In this document: positions 23,699 to 33,315 of the stretch, piece after piece | Layout: each line of letters begins with the position of its first letter | How positions within the stretch are numbered: the first letter of the stretch is position 1 | Assembly: GCF_001422405.1 (NCBI RefSeq) | Contig: NZ_LMMV01000009.1 | Coordinates: forward strand, 1-37,830 | DNA: 37,830 bases | Source of the DNA: Pseudorhodoferax sp. Leaf267 | GTDB lineage: Bacteria; Pseudomonadota; Gammaproteobacteria; Burkholderiales; Burkholderiaceae_C | Direction: 5' to 3' | Program-made: the position numbers and the translations under genes | Notes under the pieces: generated by a model | What the model saw: the letters and a program-made list of their open reading frames with translations, nothing else | The model's database searches: none | What the model was told of the DNA's origin: nothing

Positions 23699-24490
23699 AT
23701 GGCACGCGAATACAAGGACATCCTCGTAGAGCACCGCGATCACGTCGCGCGCATCACCATCAACCGCCCCAAGTCGTACAACGCCTTCACAGGCGACACG
23801 CTCAATGAACTCACGCTGGCTTTCGAGGACGCCGGTGCAGATCCAACTATCGGTGTGGTCGTCCTGACGGGTGCGGGCGACAAGGCCTTTTGCGCGGGCG
23901 GCGACGTCGGCTGGGAGGCCAAGGGCGGCAAGGAGCGAACGCTGCTGGAGCCGTACATGCTCCACGTCACCATCTCGCGCTGCCCGAAGCCGGTGATCGC
24001 ACGCGTGAACGGCTATGCCATCGGTGGTGGCAACCATCTGGCCTATTACTGCGATTTCACGATCGCGTCGGAGAACTCCGTCTTCGGCCAGAACGGCCCG
24101 CGCGTGGGCAGCGTGCCCGCGAGCCCGCTGCCCAGCTACCTGTCGAAGATCGTCGGCCACAAGCGCGCACGCGAGATGTGGATGCTGTGTCGCAGGTACA
24201 CGGCCCAGCAGGCGATGGACATGGGCCTGGTCAACGCGGTCGTGCCCGCTGACCAGCTCGATGCGGAGGTCGATCGCTGGTGCGACGAGTTGCTGAGCGC
24301 ATCCCCCACCGTGCTGCGCGTCATCAAGGCGGCCTTCGTGGCCGAGTTCGAATACATCTTCGGCCACAACGATTCGCACCGCCGCCAGATGGTCGCGCCC
24401 GAATTCTGGTCCACCGAGCAGAAGGAAGGCACGAGCGCATTCGCTGAAAAGCGCAAACCGAACTTCCGTCGCTTCCTCAAGCCGCGCTGA
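23699..24490 (+). CDS. Crotonase-family enzyme, BadI/MenB-like
   Basis: 263 residues, with AGGAA before the ATG. It matches the BadI (2-ketocyclohexanecarboxyl-CoA hydrolase) and MenB (DHNA-CoA synthase) branch: INRPKSYNAF, GAGDKAFCAGGDVG, the oxyanion-hole segment GYAIGGGNHLAYYCDFTIASEN, FGQNGPRVGSV, REMWMLCRRYTAQQAMDMGLVNAVVP and the C-terminal EKRKPNFRRFLK. BadI opens an alicyclic beta-keto ring and MenB closes one by Claisen chemistry. Where both have Asp after the Gly-Ser-x turn, this protein has Pro140, so its substrate or reaction may differ. It heads the plus operon and is followed after 26 bases by a CoA-transferase. Confidence 0.88.
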   Translation: MAREYKDILVEHRDHVARITINRPKSYNAFTGDTLNELTLAFEDAGADPTIGVVVLTGAGDKAFCAGGDVGWEAKGGKERTLLEPYMLHVTISRCPKPVIARVNGYAIGGGNHLAYYCDFTIASENSVFGQNGPRVGSVPASPLPSYLSKIVGHKRAREMWMLCRRYTAQQAMDMGLVNAVVPADQLDAEVDRWCDELLSASPTVLRVIKAAFVAEFEYIFGHNDSHRRQMVAPEFWSTEQKEGTSAFAEKRKPNFRRFLKPR

Positions 24491-24516
24491 ACCTCACTGG
24501 TATCTGGAGACATCGA

Positions 24517-25740
24517 ATGAAAGCACCCCTTTCGCACATCCGTGTGCTCGACCTGAGCCGTCAGTTGGCAGGGCCATGGTCGGCGCAGATGCTGGCCGAC
24601 TTCGGCGCGGACGTCATCAAGGTCGAGCGGCCCAAGGTGGGCGACGACATGCGCCACTACGGACCGCCTTTCGTGAAGGGAGCCGATGGCAAGGAAACGC
24701 GGGAATGCCCGTTCTTTCTCGCCGCAAACCGCAACAAGCGGTCGGTGACGATCGACATCGGCCACCAGGAAGGGCAGGAACTGATTCGGCGCATGGTCGC
24801 GCACTGCGACGTGGTGATCGAGAACTACAAGGTCGGCACGCTGCAACGCTACGGCCTGGGCTACGAGGACTTGAAAAAGATCAAGCCGGACCTCGTGTAC
24901 TGCTCGGTGACGGGTTATGGGCAGGATGGGCCCTACAAGGATCGCGCGGGCTACGACTCCGTCCTGCAGGCCATGAGCGGCATCATGAGCATCACCGGCG
25001 ACCCGGACGATGTTCCCGGCAGTGGCCCGCAGAAGACAGGTATGCCGGTGAGCGACTTCTCGGCGGGGCTGTACGCGACCGTCTCGATGCTCGCGGCCCT
25101 CATGCACCGGGAGCGAACCGGCGAAGGCCAGTACATCGACATTGCGCTGCTGGACACGAGCATGTCGCTGCTGCCGGTCGAAATACTGCGCCACCTCCAG
25201 TTGGGCGAGACGCCCAAGCGGATCGGGCTGAAGAGCCGCAACATGGTGCCCGCGCAGGCCTTCCATTGCGCGGACGGACAACTCGTGCTCGCCGTTGGCA
25301 CCGACGAGCAGTTTCGCAAGCTCATGCAGGGACTCGGACGCCCAGAGCTGGGCACGGATCCACGCTTTGAGACCAATCGCCTGCGCAAGCAGAACCGCGA
25401 CGCGCTCATCCCCATCCTCGATGGACTGTTCATGCAGCAGACCGTCGCGCACTGGGTCGAGACGCTGAGCGCGCGCCAGGTTCCGTGCGGTTCGGTCAAC
25501 GACATCAGCCAGGTATTCAAGGATCCTCACGTTCAGCACCGGGGCATGCGGATCGAGATGAACCACCCGACCATCGGCAACGTGCCCTTGCTGGGCAACC
25601 CGGCGAAGCTCTCTGTCACGCCGCCGTCGTACCGGCGCGCCCCGCCTTTGCTGGGCCAGCACACACGCGAGATCCTGTGCGAGTTCGCCGGCGCCGACGA
25701 TGCCGTACTCGCCAGGCTCGCGAACCAGGAAGTGATCTGA
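24517..25740 (+). CDS. Family III (CaiB/BaiF) CoA-transferase with intact catalytic Asp
   Basis: 407 residues with GGAG before the ATG. All family landmarks are present: HIRVLDLSRQLAGPW at the N-terminus, MLADFGADVIKVERP, NRNKRSVTIDI, YGLGYEDLKKIKPDLVYCSVTGYGQ and RTGEGQYIDIALLD. Asp180 in PVSDFSAGLYA aligns with the aspartate that forms the acyl-anhydride intermediate (Asp169 in formyl-CoA transferase). It moves CoA from a donor thioester to a carboxylic acid in the cytoplasm. Its place between the BadI-like and MmgE/PrpD genes suggests it activates the substrate of this operon. The acid is unknown. Confidence 0.93.
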   Translation: MKAPLSHIRVLDLSRQLAGPWSAQMLADFGADVIKVERPKVGDDMRHYGPPFVKGADGKETRECPFFLAANRNKRSVTIDIGHQEGQELIRRMVAHCDVVIENYKVGTLQRYGLGYEDLKKIKPDLVYCSVTGYGQDGPYKDRAGYDSVLQAMSGIMSITGDPDDVPGSGPQKTGMPVSDFSAGLYATVSMLAALMHRERTGEGQYIDIALLDTSMSLLPVEILRHLQLGETPKRIGLKSRNMVPAQAFHCADGQLVLAVGTDEQFRKLMQGLGRPELGTDPRFETNRLRKQNRDALIPILDGLFMQQTVAHWVETLSARQVPCGSVNDISQVFKDPHVQHRGMRIEMNHPTIGNVPLLGNPAKLSVTPPSYRRAPPLLGQHTREILCEFAGADDAVLARLANQEVI

Positions 25741-25745
25741 GCGCC

Positions 25746-27101
25746 ATGGCGAACGCCACGCTCCCTGCGGACTCCACGCGCCTGCTCGCGCGCTGGGTGT
25801 CGTCGTTGCGCTTCGAAGATCTTCCTGGCGAGGTCGTCACGGCGGCGCGGTTGCAGATCATCGACACGCTGGCGGTGGCATGGGCCGGCTCGAAAGCCGA
25901 GTCGGTCAACCCGGTGCGCACTGCAATCTCCGACATCGGGGGTACGCCGCAGGCCCGTGTCTGGTGCTTCGGCGACCGGTTGCCCGCCACGCAGGCGGCG
26001 TTCGTGAACGGCATGCTCGCTGCGGCCCTGGACTTCGACACGCTCCATGACCGCGCCAATGTCCACAGCGACGGCGTGGTGCTCCCTGCCGTGTTCGCGT
26101 TGGCAGAGGCCAGGGATGCATCTGGCAGCCAGATGATCGCGGCACTCGTCGCGGGCGGCGAATTGATGGTGCGTCTGGGCCTGGCCGCCCAAAGCGCGCC
26201 CGGATGGTACTACTCCTCCGTGTTCGGTGCATTCGGCGCCGCGGCAGCAGCGTCCAATCTCCTTGGCCTGAGCGAGACGCAGACGCTGCATGCGCTGGGG
26301 ATCGCGCTGAGCCAGGCTGCAGGAACACAACAGCCCTTGCTGGAGCGCAGCCTCACGAAGCGCCTTCAGACTGCCTATGCGGCCCGGCAGGGCGTGGAGG
26401 CAGCGCTCCTGGCTGAAGCCGGCGTGACCGGGCCGACCCAGCCTCTGGAAGGTGTCGCCGGAATCGGTCGCCTGTATGCGCCGCTGGACGCAAGCCTGCT
26501 GGAAGGACTGGGTCAGCGCTATGCGTCGCTGGGCATGACCTTCAAGAAGTACGCGAGCTGCATGTGCAACCATGCCCCCATCGAGGCGGCGTTGCGGCTG
26601 CGGGCCGACACCAAGGTGCAGCCGGCCGAACTGGACCGCGTGCAGGTCACGATCTCGCCGTTCATGCACCGGCTCACCGGCGCACCGTTCACGCCGGGTG
26701 ACAGCCCGCAAGTCAGCGCGCAGTTCAACGTGCGCTTTTCGGTCGCGAGTGCACTGTTGCGCGGGCGGTTCGAGACACGCGATATCGCACCGGATGCCGT
26801 TCTCGACAGCCGCGTGCTGGATCTGGCGTCGCGGGTCGAGGTGCGTGTGGACGAGAGTGCGGGAAGGTTCGGCCCTGCCTACCTCCAGATCCGTCGGCGC
26901 GACGGCCGCGAGCACACCATCCATGTGCAAGCGCCGCCAGGAACTCCTGAGGATCCGCTGACCGAAGCGGAAATTCTTGAGAAGACGCACAAGGCCTTCA
27001 CACAAGCGGCGAACCCGCTGAGCGATCACGCGGCGGGCGCATTGATACAAGCCCTGCAGTCGCTGGAGCGCTGGCCCCATGTCCGCGCCCTGCCGCACTG
27101 A
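25746..27101 (+). CDS. MmgE/PrpD family protein
   Basis: 451 residues starting at the ATG 5 bases after the CoA-transferase stop. N-terminal helical domain: WVSSLRFEDLPGEVVTAARLQIIDTLAVAWAG, then GMLAAALDFDTLHDRANVHSDGVVLPAVFALAE. The central TFKKYASCMCNHAPIEAAL is a variant of the usual KxxPxCxxxH motif. The C-terminal lid domain ends with LTEAEILEKTHKAF. The best-known members are 2-methylcitrate dehydratase and cis-aconitate decarboxylase. Many homologues in Burkholderiales catabolic clusters are unassigned, so a dehydratase or isomerase role is only a guess. Confidence 0.9.
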   Translation: MANATLPADSTRLLARWVSSLRFEDLPGEVVTAARLQIIDTLAVAWAGSKAESVNPVRTAISDIGGTPQARVWCFGDRLPATQAAFVNGMLAAALDFDTLHDRANVHSDGVVLPAVFALAEARDASGSQMIAALVAGGELMVRLGLAAQSAPGWYYSSVFGAFGAAAAASNLLGLSETQTLHALGIALSQAAGTQQPLLERSLTKRLQTAYAARQGVEAALLAEAGVTGPTQPLEGVAGIGRLYAPLDASLLEGLGQRYASLGMTFKKYASCMCNHAPIEAALRLRADTKVQPAELDRVQVTISPFMHRLTGAPFTPGDSPQVSAQFNVRFSVASALLRGRFETRDIAPDAVLDSRVLDLASRVEVRVDESAGRFGPAYLQIRRRDGREHTIHVQAPPGTPEDPLTEAEILEKTHKAFTQAANPLSDHAAGALIQALQSLERWPHVRALPH

Positions 27102-27136
27102 CCATCCCCCCAACACCACCGCCTCTGGAGACAAAC

Positions 27137-28156
27137 ATGAAAACCAAACAACCGTTCGCGCTGCCGAGCCGCCAACTGTCCACGCTCGTGCGTTCGCTCG
27201 CCGCGGCGCTGGGGCTAGCGTCCACCCTGGCCGCGACGCAGGCCGCGGCGCAGGCGACCTATCCGAATCGCCCGATCCGGATGGTCGTTGCCTTTGCCGC
27301 TGGCGGCTCGACCGACGTCGTCGCCCGGGTCATCGGCCAGAAGCTCTCCGAAGGGCTCGGCGTGCCCGTTGTCGTCGACAACCGGGCCGGCGCCAACGGC
27401 ACGGTCGGAAGCGAGGTCGTGGCGAAGTCTGCGCCCGATGGATACACGATCATGATGGGCGAGGTGGGAAGTCTGGCGATGGCACCGGGCCTCTATCCGA
27501 AGCTGCCGTACGAACCGACCCGGGACTTTGCGCCGGTGACGCTGGTCGCCCGCACGCCTCTGCTGGCGACGGTCAAGGTGGACAGCCCGATCAAGTCGCT
27601 CGCCGAACTGATCGCCTATGCCAAGAGCCACCCAGGCAAGCTGAACTTTCCCTCCTCCGGCGCCGGCGGGCCAAACCACCTTGCTGGCGAGCTGTTCAAC
27701 CTGCAGGCGAACGTCAAGACCCAGCACGTGGCCTACAAAGGCGGCGGTCCGGCCGTCCTGTCGCTGGCGAGTGGAGAGACCGACTTCGGCTTGCTGAGCC
27801 GTGTGACGATCGACTCCCAGTTGCAGTCGGGGCGCCTCAAGCCGCTGGCCGTTGCGAGCGAGCAGCGCCTCGCCAACATGCCCAACACGCCCACCTTTGC
27901 CGAAGCGGGCCTGCCGGGGTTCACCGCCGAGACCTGGTTCATGGTCGTCGCCCCCGCGGGCACGCCGCCACCGGTCATCACCCGCCTGAACGCCGAGATT
28001 GTCAAGATTCTTCCTGCGCCCGAGATGGTGGACCGTTTCGCGAGCATGGGCGCGATCGGTGTGGGCAATTCTCCAGAGGTTGCGGGCGCGTTCCTGAAGG
28101 CCGAACTCGCCAAATGGACGCGGGTGAGCAAGGCAGCCAGCATCACTCTCGACTGA
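27137..28156 (+). CDS. Bug-family (TctC-like) periplasmic binding protein
   Basis: 339 residues with GGAG before the ATG. A signal peptide of about 38 residues ends AATQAAAQA. The mature protein has the Bug signature YPNRPIRMVVAFAAGGSTDVVARVIGQKLSE, NRAGANGTVGSEVVAKSAPDGYT, FPSSGAGGPNHLAGELF and VAYKGGGPAVLSL. These proteins bind carboxylates in the periplasm, as the soluble part of TctABC transporters or as orphan sensors. No tctA or tctB gene is in the window, so it must use a distant membrane component or act in signalling. Its place in a CoA-transferase operon suggests the ligand is the operon's acid. Confidence 0.92.
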   Translation: MKTKQPFALPSRQLSTLVRSLAAALGLASTLAATQAAAQATYPNRPIRMVVAFAAGGSTDVVARVIGQKLSEGLGVPVVVDNRAGANGTVGSEVVAKSAPDGYTIMMGEVGSLAMAPGLYPKLPYEPTRDFAPVTLVARTPLLATVKVDSPIKSLAELIAYAKSHPGKLNFPSSGAGGPNHLAGELFNLQANVKTQHVAYKGGGPAVLSLASGETDFGLLSRVTIDSQLQSGRLKPLAVASEQRLANMPNTPTFAEAGLPGFTAETWFMVVAPAGTPPPVITRLNAEIVKILPAPEMVDRFASMGAIGVGNSPEVAGAFLKAELAKWTRVSKAASITLD

Positions 28157-28165
28157 TTTACAAGG

Positions 28166-29020
28166 GTGCCACCGACGCCCAGCAACGATGGCGCCCCGAG
28201 GGCGCGTCATCGCACGCCAAACCCGGATCGCAACGCGACGGATCCGTCCGCTGCGATGCCGGCCGGGACGCAGAGCATCCAGAGGGTTGTCAGGATCCTG
28301 CGCGAACTCGGCGCGCGCAACCGCGAGGGCGTGCGGCTTTCCGATCTGGTCCAGTCGCTCAAGCTGGAGCAGCCCACTGTTCACCGCATGTTGCGCTCTC
28401 TCGTGGCAGAGTCGATTGCCACGCAGGATCCTGCAACGAAACGCTACTTTCTCGGGCAGGCGGTCTATGAGCTGGGGCTCGCCGCGGGCCATCGGTTCGG
28501 ACTGAAGTCGCTTTGCGAACCCATCCTGAGCAGTCTGTCGACGCGAACGAAGGACACCGCGTTTCTCGCGGTGAGAAGTGGCGACGACTCGGTGTGCCTG
28601 GACCGGCGTGAAGGGGACTCGCCCGTCAAGATCCTGACACTGGCTGTGGGCGACAGGCGCCCCCTCGGTGTGGGTGCCAGCGGCATGGCCCTACTTTCCG
28701 CCTATCCCGAAGATGAAGTACGGCGCGCCATCGAGGCGAACAGTTCACGCCTGGCGAAGTACGGAGAGAACGACATCGCCAACCTCGTCGCACGCGTGCT
28801 GGAGGCGAAGGACCGCGGCTATTCCCTGCGCGACCTGCCTGGCTATGAGGGCATTCGTGCGATCGGCATGCCCGTGTTGGACCTGCAGGGCCGCCCCATC
28901 TGTGCGCTGAGCATCTCCACACTGGTGGGCCGCCTGACGGGCGAGAACTTCGACGACAGACGCAGGCTGTTGCAGAAGCACTGTGAAGCCATCACGCGTT
29001 TGACGCCGGATGCACGCTGA
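28166..29020 (+). CDS. IclR-family regulator (copy 1)
   Basis: 284 residues from a GTG at 28166, 9 bases after the binding-protein stop. An ATG at 28256, giving MPAGTQSIQR, is a credible alternative, because the paralogue is unrelated to this protein before PAGTQSIQRVV. The winged HTH includes IQRVVRILRELGARNREGVRLSDLVQSLKLEQPTVHRMLRSL. The effector domain includes YFLGQAVYELGLAAGHRF, VCLDRREGDSPVKI, GVGASGMALLSAYPEDE and GYSLRDLPGYEGIRAIGMPV. It is the last gene of the plus operon, so it is probably autoregulated. It is the candidate to bind the YCCA-N5-TGGR sites. Confidence 0.9.
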   Translation: MPPTPSNDGAPRARHRTPNPDRNATDPSAAMPAGTQSIQRVVRILRELGARNREGVRLSDLVQSLKLEQPTVHRMLRSLVAESIATQDPATKRYFLGQAVYELGLAAGHRFGLKSLCEPILSSLSTRTKDTAFLAVRSGDDSVCLDRREGDSPVKILTLAVGDRRPLGVGASGMALLSAYPEDEVRRAIEANSSRLAKYGENDIANLVARVLEAKDRGYSLRDLPGYEGIRAIGMPVLDLQGRPICALSISTLVGRLTGENFDDRRRLLQKHCEAITRLTPDAR

Positions 29021-29023
29021 GCC

Positions 29024-29065
29024 GATCGCTTCTTCCCGTCCTTCACAGGACGGGAAGAAGCGATC
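29024..29065. terminator. Perfect 19-bp hairpin between convergent operons
   Basis: GATCGCTTCTTCCCGTCCT (29024-29042) and its exact complement (29047-29065) enclose a 4-base loop, TCAC. It begins 4 bases after the IclR stop and lies before the 3' end of the convergent GMC gene. There is no strong T-run on either side, so it may act as a transcript-end stabiliser or a bidirectional terminator without a classic U tract. Confidence 0.85.
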
Positions 29066-29104
29066 ACTTTACATTCGATTCAGCCTCAGGCTTTTCGACA
29101 GGTA

Positions 29105-30811
29105 CTAGGCCGGGCTGCTGGCCAGGATCAGGTCAGCCGCGATGTCCGCGATGGCCAGAACCGGCGCGTGGGTGTTGCTGCATGGCAGCGTCGGCATGAC
29201 CGACGCATCGACGACGCGCAGGCGGTCCACACCGCGCACGCGCAGGGCTTCGTCCACAGGTGCCGTGGACTCCTTTCCCATGGCGCAGGTGCCGGCATAG
29301 TGGAAGTAGGTCACGAAGGTCTTGCGCACAAAGTCAGCGATGTCCGCCTTGTTGGCACCGCGCAGGCTGAATTGCTCCGAACGGATGTCGGAGAAGGCCC
29401 TGGCATTGCCGATCTCGATACCGAGTTGCATACCCGCCACGTACGTATCGATGTCTGCCTGTTCGGCAAGATAGTTCGGGTCCACCAGCAGGGGGGAATC
29501 CGGGTCCGTGCCCGTTAGGCGCACGCTTCCACGGCTCTTTGCCTTCATCAGGCCCGGCATGATCGCGTAGCCCTCGTCGAACTTGATGTCCGCAGAACCG
29601 AACACGTTCTGCCGGCCCAGAATCTGAATGTCGGGTCCGGGCAGCGATGCGCTTGTCTTCAGGTACGTGGTACCGGAGACGCCAGTGCCTTCGAAGGCCG
29701 GCATCTTGGTCTTGGAACGGAAGTAGATGCGAGTCAGAACGTGGTCCTGCAGATTGGCGCCGATTTCCGGCCGATCCACGATGACGGGAATGCCGAGCTT
29801 GCGCAGATGCTCGGCGGGCCCTACCCCTGACAGCATCAGGATCTTGGGCGAGTGGATGGCGCCTGCACACAGCACCACTTCCTTGGCTGCAGCGATGCGG
29901 CGCTCCTGTCCGCCGACCGTCGCGAACACCCCCCGGCACGTTCCGTTCGCGATGTCGAGTCGCCACACCGGGGTGTCGGTGAGCAGGGTGAGACTGCTGC
30001 GCGACAGCGCCGGCATCAAGAAGCAGTGCGCAGCCGAGACGCGACGACCGTTCTCGATGTTGTGGTCCGTCTGGCTCGCCCCCAACATGCTCGCGCTGCC
30101 GTTGATGTTCGACTTCTCCGGAATACCCTGCTCCTTCGACGCCTCGATGACGGCTCGGGTGACCGGGTGCGAGAGCGCTGTGGTCTGGGTCGGGATCGGC
30201 CCCGATCCGCCGCGGTATTGGCCTTCACCTCCCGCATACCGCTCAAGTTTCTTGAAGCGTCCAGCGATCGCATCGAATCCCCAGTTCGGGCCAGCCTTGG
30301 CTTCCCATTCGTCGAAGTCGGCCTTGTCGCCGCGCAGCCACATCATGGCGTTGATGCTCGACCCGCCTCCGATCACCTTGCCGACGGGAACAGGGATGAC
30401 GCGGTTGCCTAGGTGCGCCATCGGTACCGTCTTGTGGCACCAGTCGGTGTCCGAACCGATGTTGGTCGGCCATCCCAGCGGCCCGGAGATCTTCTCTTGC
30501 TCAATGTTCGTGCCGCCGCCCTCGATCACCAGCACGCTTGCACGTCCTCCCTGGGACAGGCGATGCGCCATCAAGCAACCGGCCGCGCCAGCGCCGACGA
30601 CGATGTAGTCGTATTCGCCTTTGAGGTTGGCGTTCTGGGCGGATTGGTTGGCATGCGCGAACGTGGCGTGCTCGGCCATGTCGTAGGCGGTGGCCGTTGC
30701 TATCCCCAGGGATGCAAGCCCCCGGAAGAACGTGCGACGGCTGATTCGGCCGCGGTAGGCCGCATCGATCAATGAGTTGATTGCTTCGCCGCGGTACAGG
30801 TTGCGATCCAT
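29105..30811 (-). CDS. GMC-family FAD oxidoreductase with Tat signal
   Basis: 568 residues from the ATG at 30811, preceded by GGAG. The N-terminus carries a twin-arginine motif SRRTFFRGLASLG at about residues 24-36, so export is expected, which is uncommon for this family. After it come the FAD loop YDYIVVGAGAAGCLMAHRL, the GKVIGGGSSINAMMWLRG signature, LCAGAIHSPKILMLSGVGP, the catalytic His region YFHYAGTCAMG and NTHAPVLAIADIAADL at the C-terminus. It oxidises an alcohol; the substrate is unknown. It lies 194 bases downstream of the IorB-like gene on the same strand. No cytochrome c partner is nearby. Confidence 0.92.
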   Translation of the reverse strand: MDRNLYRGEAINSLIDAAYRGRISRRTFFRGLASLGIATATAYDMAEHATFAHANQSAQNANLKGEYDYIVVGAGAAGCLMAHRLSQGGRASVLVIEGGGTNIEQEKISGPLGWPTNIGSDTDWCHKTVPMAHLGNRVIPVPVGKVIGGGSSINAMMWLRGDKADFDEWEAKAGPNWGFDAIAGRFKKLERYAGGEGQYRGGSGPIPTQTTALSHPVTRAVIEASKEQGIPEKSNINGSASMLGASQTDHNIENGRRVSAAHCFLMPALSRSSLTLLTDTPVWRLDIANGTCRGVFATVGGQERRIAAAKEVVLCAGAIHSPKILMLSGVGPAEHLRKLGIPVIVDRPEIGANLQDHVLTRIYFRSKTKMPAFEGTGVSGTTYLKTSASLPGPDIQILGRQNVFGSADIKFDEGYAIMPGLMKAKSRGSVRLTGTDPDSPLLVDPNYLAEQADIDTYVAGMQLGIEIGNARAFSDIRSEQFSLRGANKADIADFVRKTFVTYFHYAGTCAMGKESTAPVDEALRVRGVDRLRVVDASVMPTLPCSNTHAPVLAIADIAADLILASSPA

Positions 30812-31005
30812 TCTCTTGTCTCCTCGTTGCTCAGTCAGTGGTTGGGTGCGGCATCGCCGCAGTTTGAAACTCGGACGGGCATGGCTGCGCCTCGTGCGGG
30901 CGCAGCCAGTGCCCGCAGGGTCGTTCGTTTGAAGGTTGTCGCTCGTCTCCTCGGTGCTTGGATGTCGGGTTGCGCAGATGCCGCCCGTCGAGAGCGCGGG
31001 TGGAG

Positions 31006-33315
31006 CTAGCCTCGCGCCAATTGGTCGCCGATGGGCAGTTGGCGAATTCGTTTGCCTGTGGCTGCGAAGATCGCGTTGCACAGGGCCGGGGCCACAGGTG
31101 GCAGTCCGGGCTCCCCTACGCCGCCAGGCGCAACGGAATGGTCCGAAGGTGAAAGGTGGACCCGGATTTCGCGCGGCGCTTCGGCATGCCGCGCCAATGG
31201 ATGGTCATGAAAGTTGCTCTGCACGACGCTTCCGTCCTTGAACGAGATCTGTCCGTGCATCGCCAGGCCCAAGCCCATGATCACCGACCCTTCAAGCTGC
31301 GACGTGATGCGTTCAGGGTTCACATGCGGACCGCAGTCGAGGGCAATGTCGACATCGACGATGCGCAGAAGGCCCTTGTTGTCGATCTCGACTTCGACGA
31401 CCGCCGCGCTGTAGCTCACGAACGAGTTGGCCATCGCAATGCCCATTCCGCGGCCTTTGGGAAGTTTTCTGCCCCAGCGCGCGCCGGCAGCGGCCAGTTC
31501 GATGACGCGTCGCATGCGTCCGGTGTCGATGGGGTAGCGCTCTGGCGACTCGCCGTAGTTGATCTGGTCGGACAGGGTCCGCGGGTCAATGCGTCGATCC
31601 GGACCGAGCAGTTCGACCAGGTAGTCCTTGGGATCGCGCCCCGCTGCGACGGCCAACTCATGCACGAAGCACTGCACGGCGAACGCGTGCGGAATGTTGT
31701 AGACCGCCCGGAACCACCCGATGCGCGCATGGGCGGCAACTTCCGGCGACTCGACCCGCACGTTCGGGATCGCATACGGGACGTTGATGGCGGTCATGCC
31801 CATCTCCAGCGGGCGCAGCATCCTGTTCTCGAGCGAGAAGGTCGCGCCAATGGACGGCGCTGCGGAGCGGTGCAGCCAGGCGACAGGTTTGCCTGTGCTG
31901 TCCAGTGCCGCCTCCAGGCGCTCGACGGCCACTGCGTGGTAGTAGCCGTGCCGCAGGTCGTCGTCGCGGGTCCACTGCAGCTTGACGGGTGTGCCACCCA
32001 TGGCCTTGGACACCAGCGCGGCCTCCGAGACGAAGTCGGACTTCGACTTGCGGCCGAAGCCTCCGCCCAGCAAGGTGACGTTCATCGTCACCTGCTCGGG
32101 CTTGAAGCCCAAGTGGGCTGCAACGTTGTCCCGCGCTCCTTGCGGCGCCTGAACTGGCGCCCAGACTTCGCAGTGGCCATCGACAATGCGTGCCGTTGCG
32201 ACAGGTGGTTCCATCGTCGCATGCGCAAGATGGGGCAGGTAGTATTCCGCCTCGACACGCCGCGTGGCCCGTGCGAGTGCCGCCATCGTGTCGCCATCGT
32301 CGCGCACCGCCTTCGACGGCGTGCGCGCTGCCTTTTCCAGCGTGAGCCTGTACGCTTCGGAGTCGTACGTGCCGTTGGGGCCACTGTCCCAATCCAGCTC
32401 CAGGACTTCACGGCCCTTCATCGCCGCCCAGGTGTTGCTTGCCACCACGGCAACACCGCCCAGTGGATGGTGGGCCGCAGGCAGCGGAGTGCTCTTGAGC
32501 TCCACCACGCGGATGACGCCCGGCACCTGCAGCGTCTTCTCGGCCTTGAAGGACTTCAAACGCCCGCCCACGACGGGAGGGCGGGCGACCACGGCGTACA
32601 CCATCCCTGGCAAGCGGGTATCGATGCCATACGCTGCCCGGCCTCGGACGATGTCGGGGCCGTCGATGAGGGGAATGTCTGCTTTTCCGATGTAGCGGAA
32701 CTGCGCCGGGGCTTTGAGCGTGAGCGTGCTCCGGTCCGGAATCGGCAGACTCGCCGCTGCAGCAGCGACCTCGCCGAACCCAAGTTTTCTGCCCGAAGCC
32801 TGATGGACGAGCTCATGGTTCAGGGCTCGCACTTCTGTCGCCGGCACTCCCCAACGGGCAGCGGCAGCGGCCTGCAGCATCGTTCGGGCCGCCGCGCCCA
32901 CACGTCGCAATGGTTCCGTCGAATGCCGCATGCTGCGAGAGCCGTCGGTATTTTGGTTGCCGTATTTCTTCTCATCGCCAGGCGCCTGGATCACCCGAAC
33001 CCTGGTGAGGTCGGCTTCCAGCTCTTCGGCCACGACCATCGGGATGCTCGTGCGCACGCCCTGACCCATCTCCTGGCGATGGCAAACCACCGTGACTGTG
33101 CCATCCGTGGCGATGCTCACGAACACCAGCGGGTTGTCAACCAGGCCGCCGGGCATGCGGTCACCGCCGTACTTCGGCGGTGTCGGGGTTGCGGCTTGCG
33201 CGTAAACCTCGCCGGTATGTGCGACGGCCAAGGCCAGCCCGGACGCGAGACCTTTGAGCAGCCGACGCCGCGCGTTATTCAGAACAGCGTCTGTGGCAGT
33301 CGAAACGTGCGTCAT
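31006..33315 (-). CDS. Molybdenum-cofactor subunit of an IorB-type hydroxylase/aldehyde dehydrogenase
   Basis: 769 residues from the ATG at 33315, which overlaps the stop of the iron-sulphur gene by 4 bases. [20 protein letters not shown] is a Tat-type signal. The molybdenum cofactor domains follow the single-chain IorB order: [47 protein letters not shown] and [13 protein letters not shown], where Glu735 is the catalytic base. Members include isoquinoline 1-oxidoreductase and membrane-bound aldehyde dehydrogenases that use a cytochrome c subunit. None is encoded here, so the electron acceptor is open. The substrate is unknown. Confidence 0.92.
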   Translation of the reverse strand: MTHVSTATDAVLNNARRRLLKGLASGLALAVAHTGEVYAQAATPTPPKYGGDRMPGGLVDNPLVFVSIATDGTVTVVCHRQEMGQGVRTSIPMVVAEELEADLTRVRVIQAPGDEKKYGNQNTDGSRSMRHSTEPLRRVGAAARTMLQAAAAARWGVPATEVRALNHELVHQASGRKLGFGEVAAAAASLPIPDRSTLTLKAPAQFRYIGKADIPLIDGPDIVRGRAAYGIDTRLPGMVYAVVARPPVVGGRLKSFKAEKTLQVPGVIRVVELKSTPLPAAHHPLGGVAVVASNTWAAMKGREVLELDWDSGPNGTYDSEAYRLTLEKAARTPSKAVRDDGDTMAALARATRRVEAEYYLPHLAHATMEPPVATARIVDGHCEVWAPVQAPQGARDNVAAHLGFKPEQVTMNVTLLGGGFGRKSKSDFVSEAALVSKAMGGTPVKLQWTRDDDLRHGYYHAVAVERLEAALDSTGKPVAWLHRSAAPSIGATFSLENRMLRPLEMGMTAINVPYAIPNVRVESPEVAAHARIGWFRAVYNIPHAFAVQCFVHELAVAAGRDPKDYLVELLGPDRRIDPRTLSDQINYGESPERYPIDTGRMRRVIELAAAGARWGRKLPKGRGMGIAMANSFVSYSAAVVEVEIDNKGLLRIVDVDIALDCGPHVNPERITSQLEGSVIMGLGLAMHGQISFKDGSVVQSNFHDHPLARHAEAPREIRVHLSPSDHSVAPGGVGEPGLPPVAPALCNAIFAATGKRIRQLPIGDQLARG

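Noticed and set aside
25533-27134. 533-residue minus-strand frame opposite MmgE/PrpD
   Set aside because: Shadow of the real gene; composition is Arg/His-rich and there are no recognisable domains.
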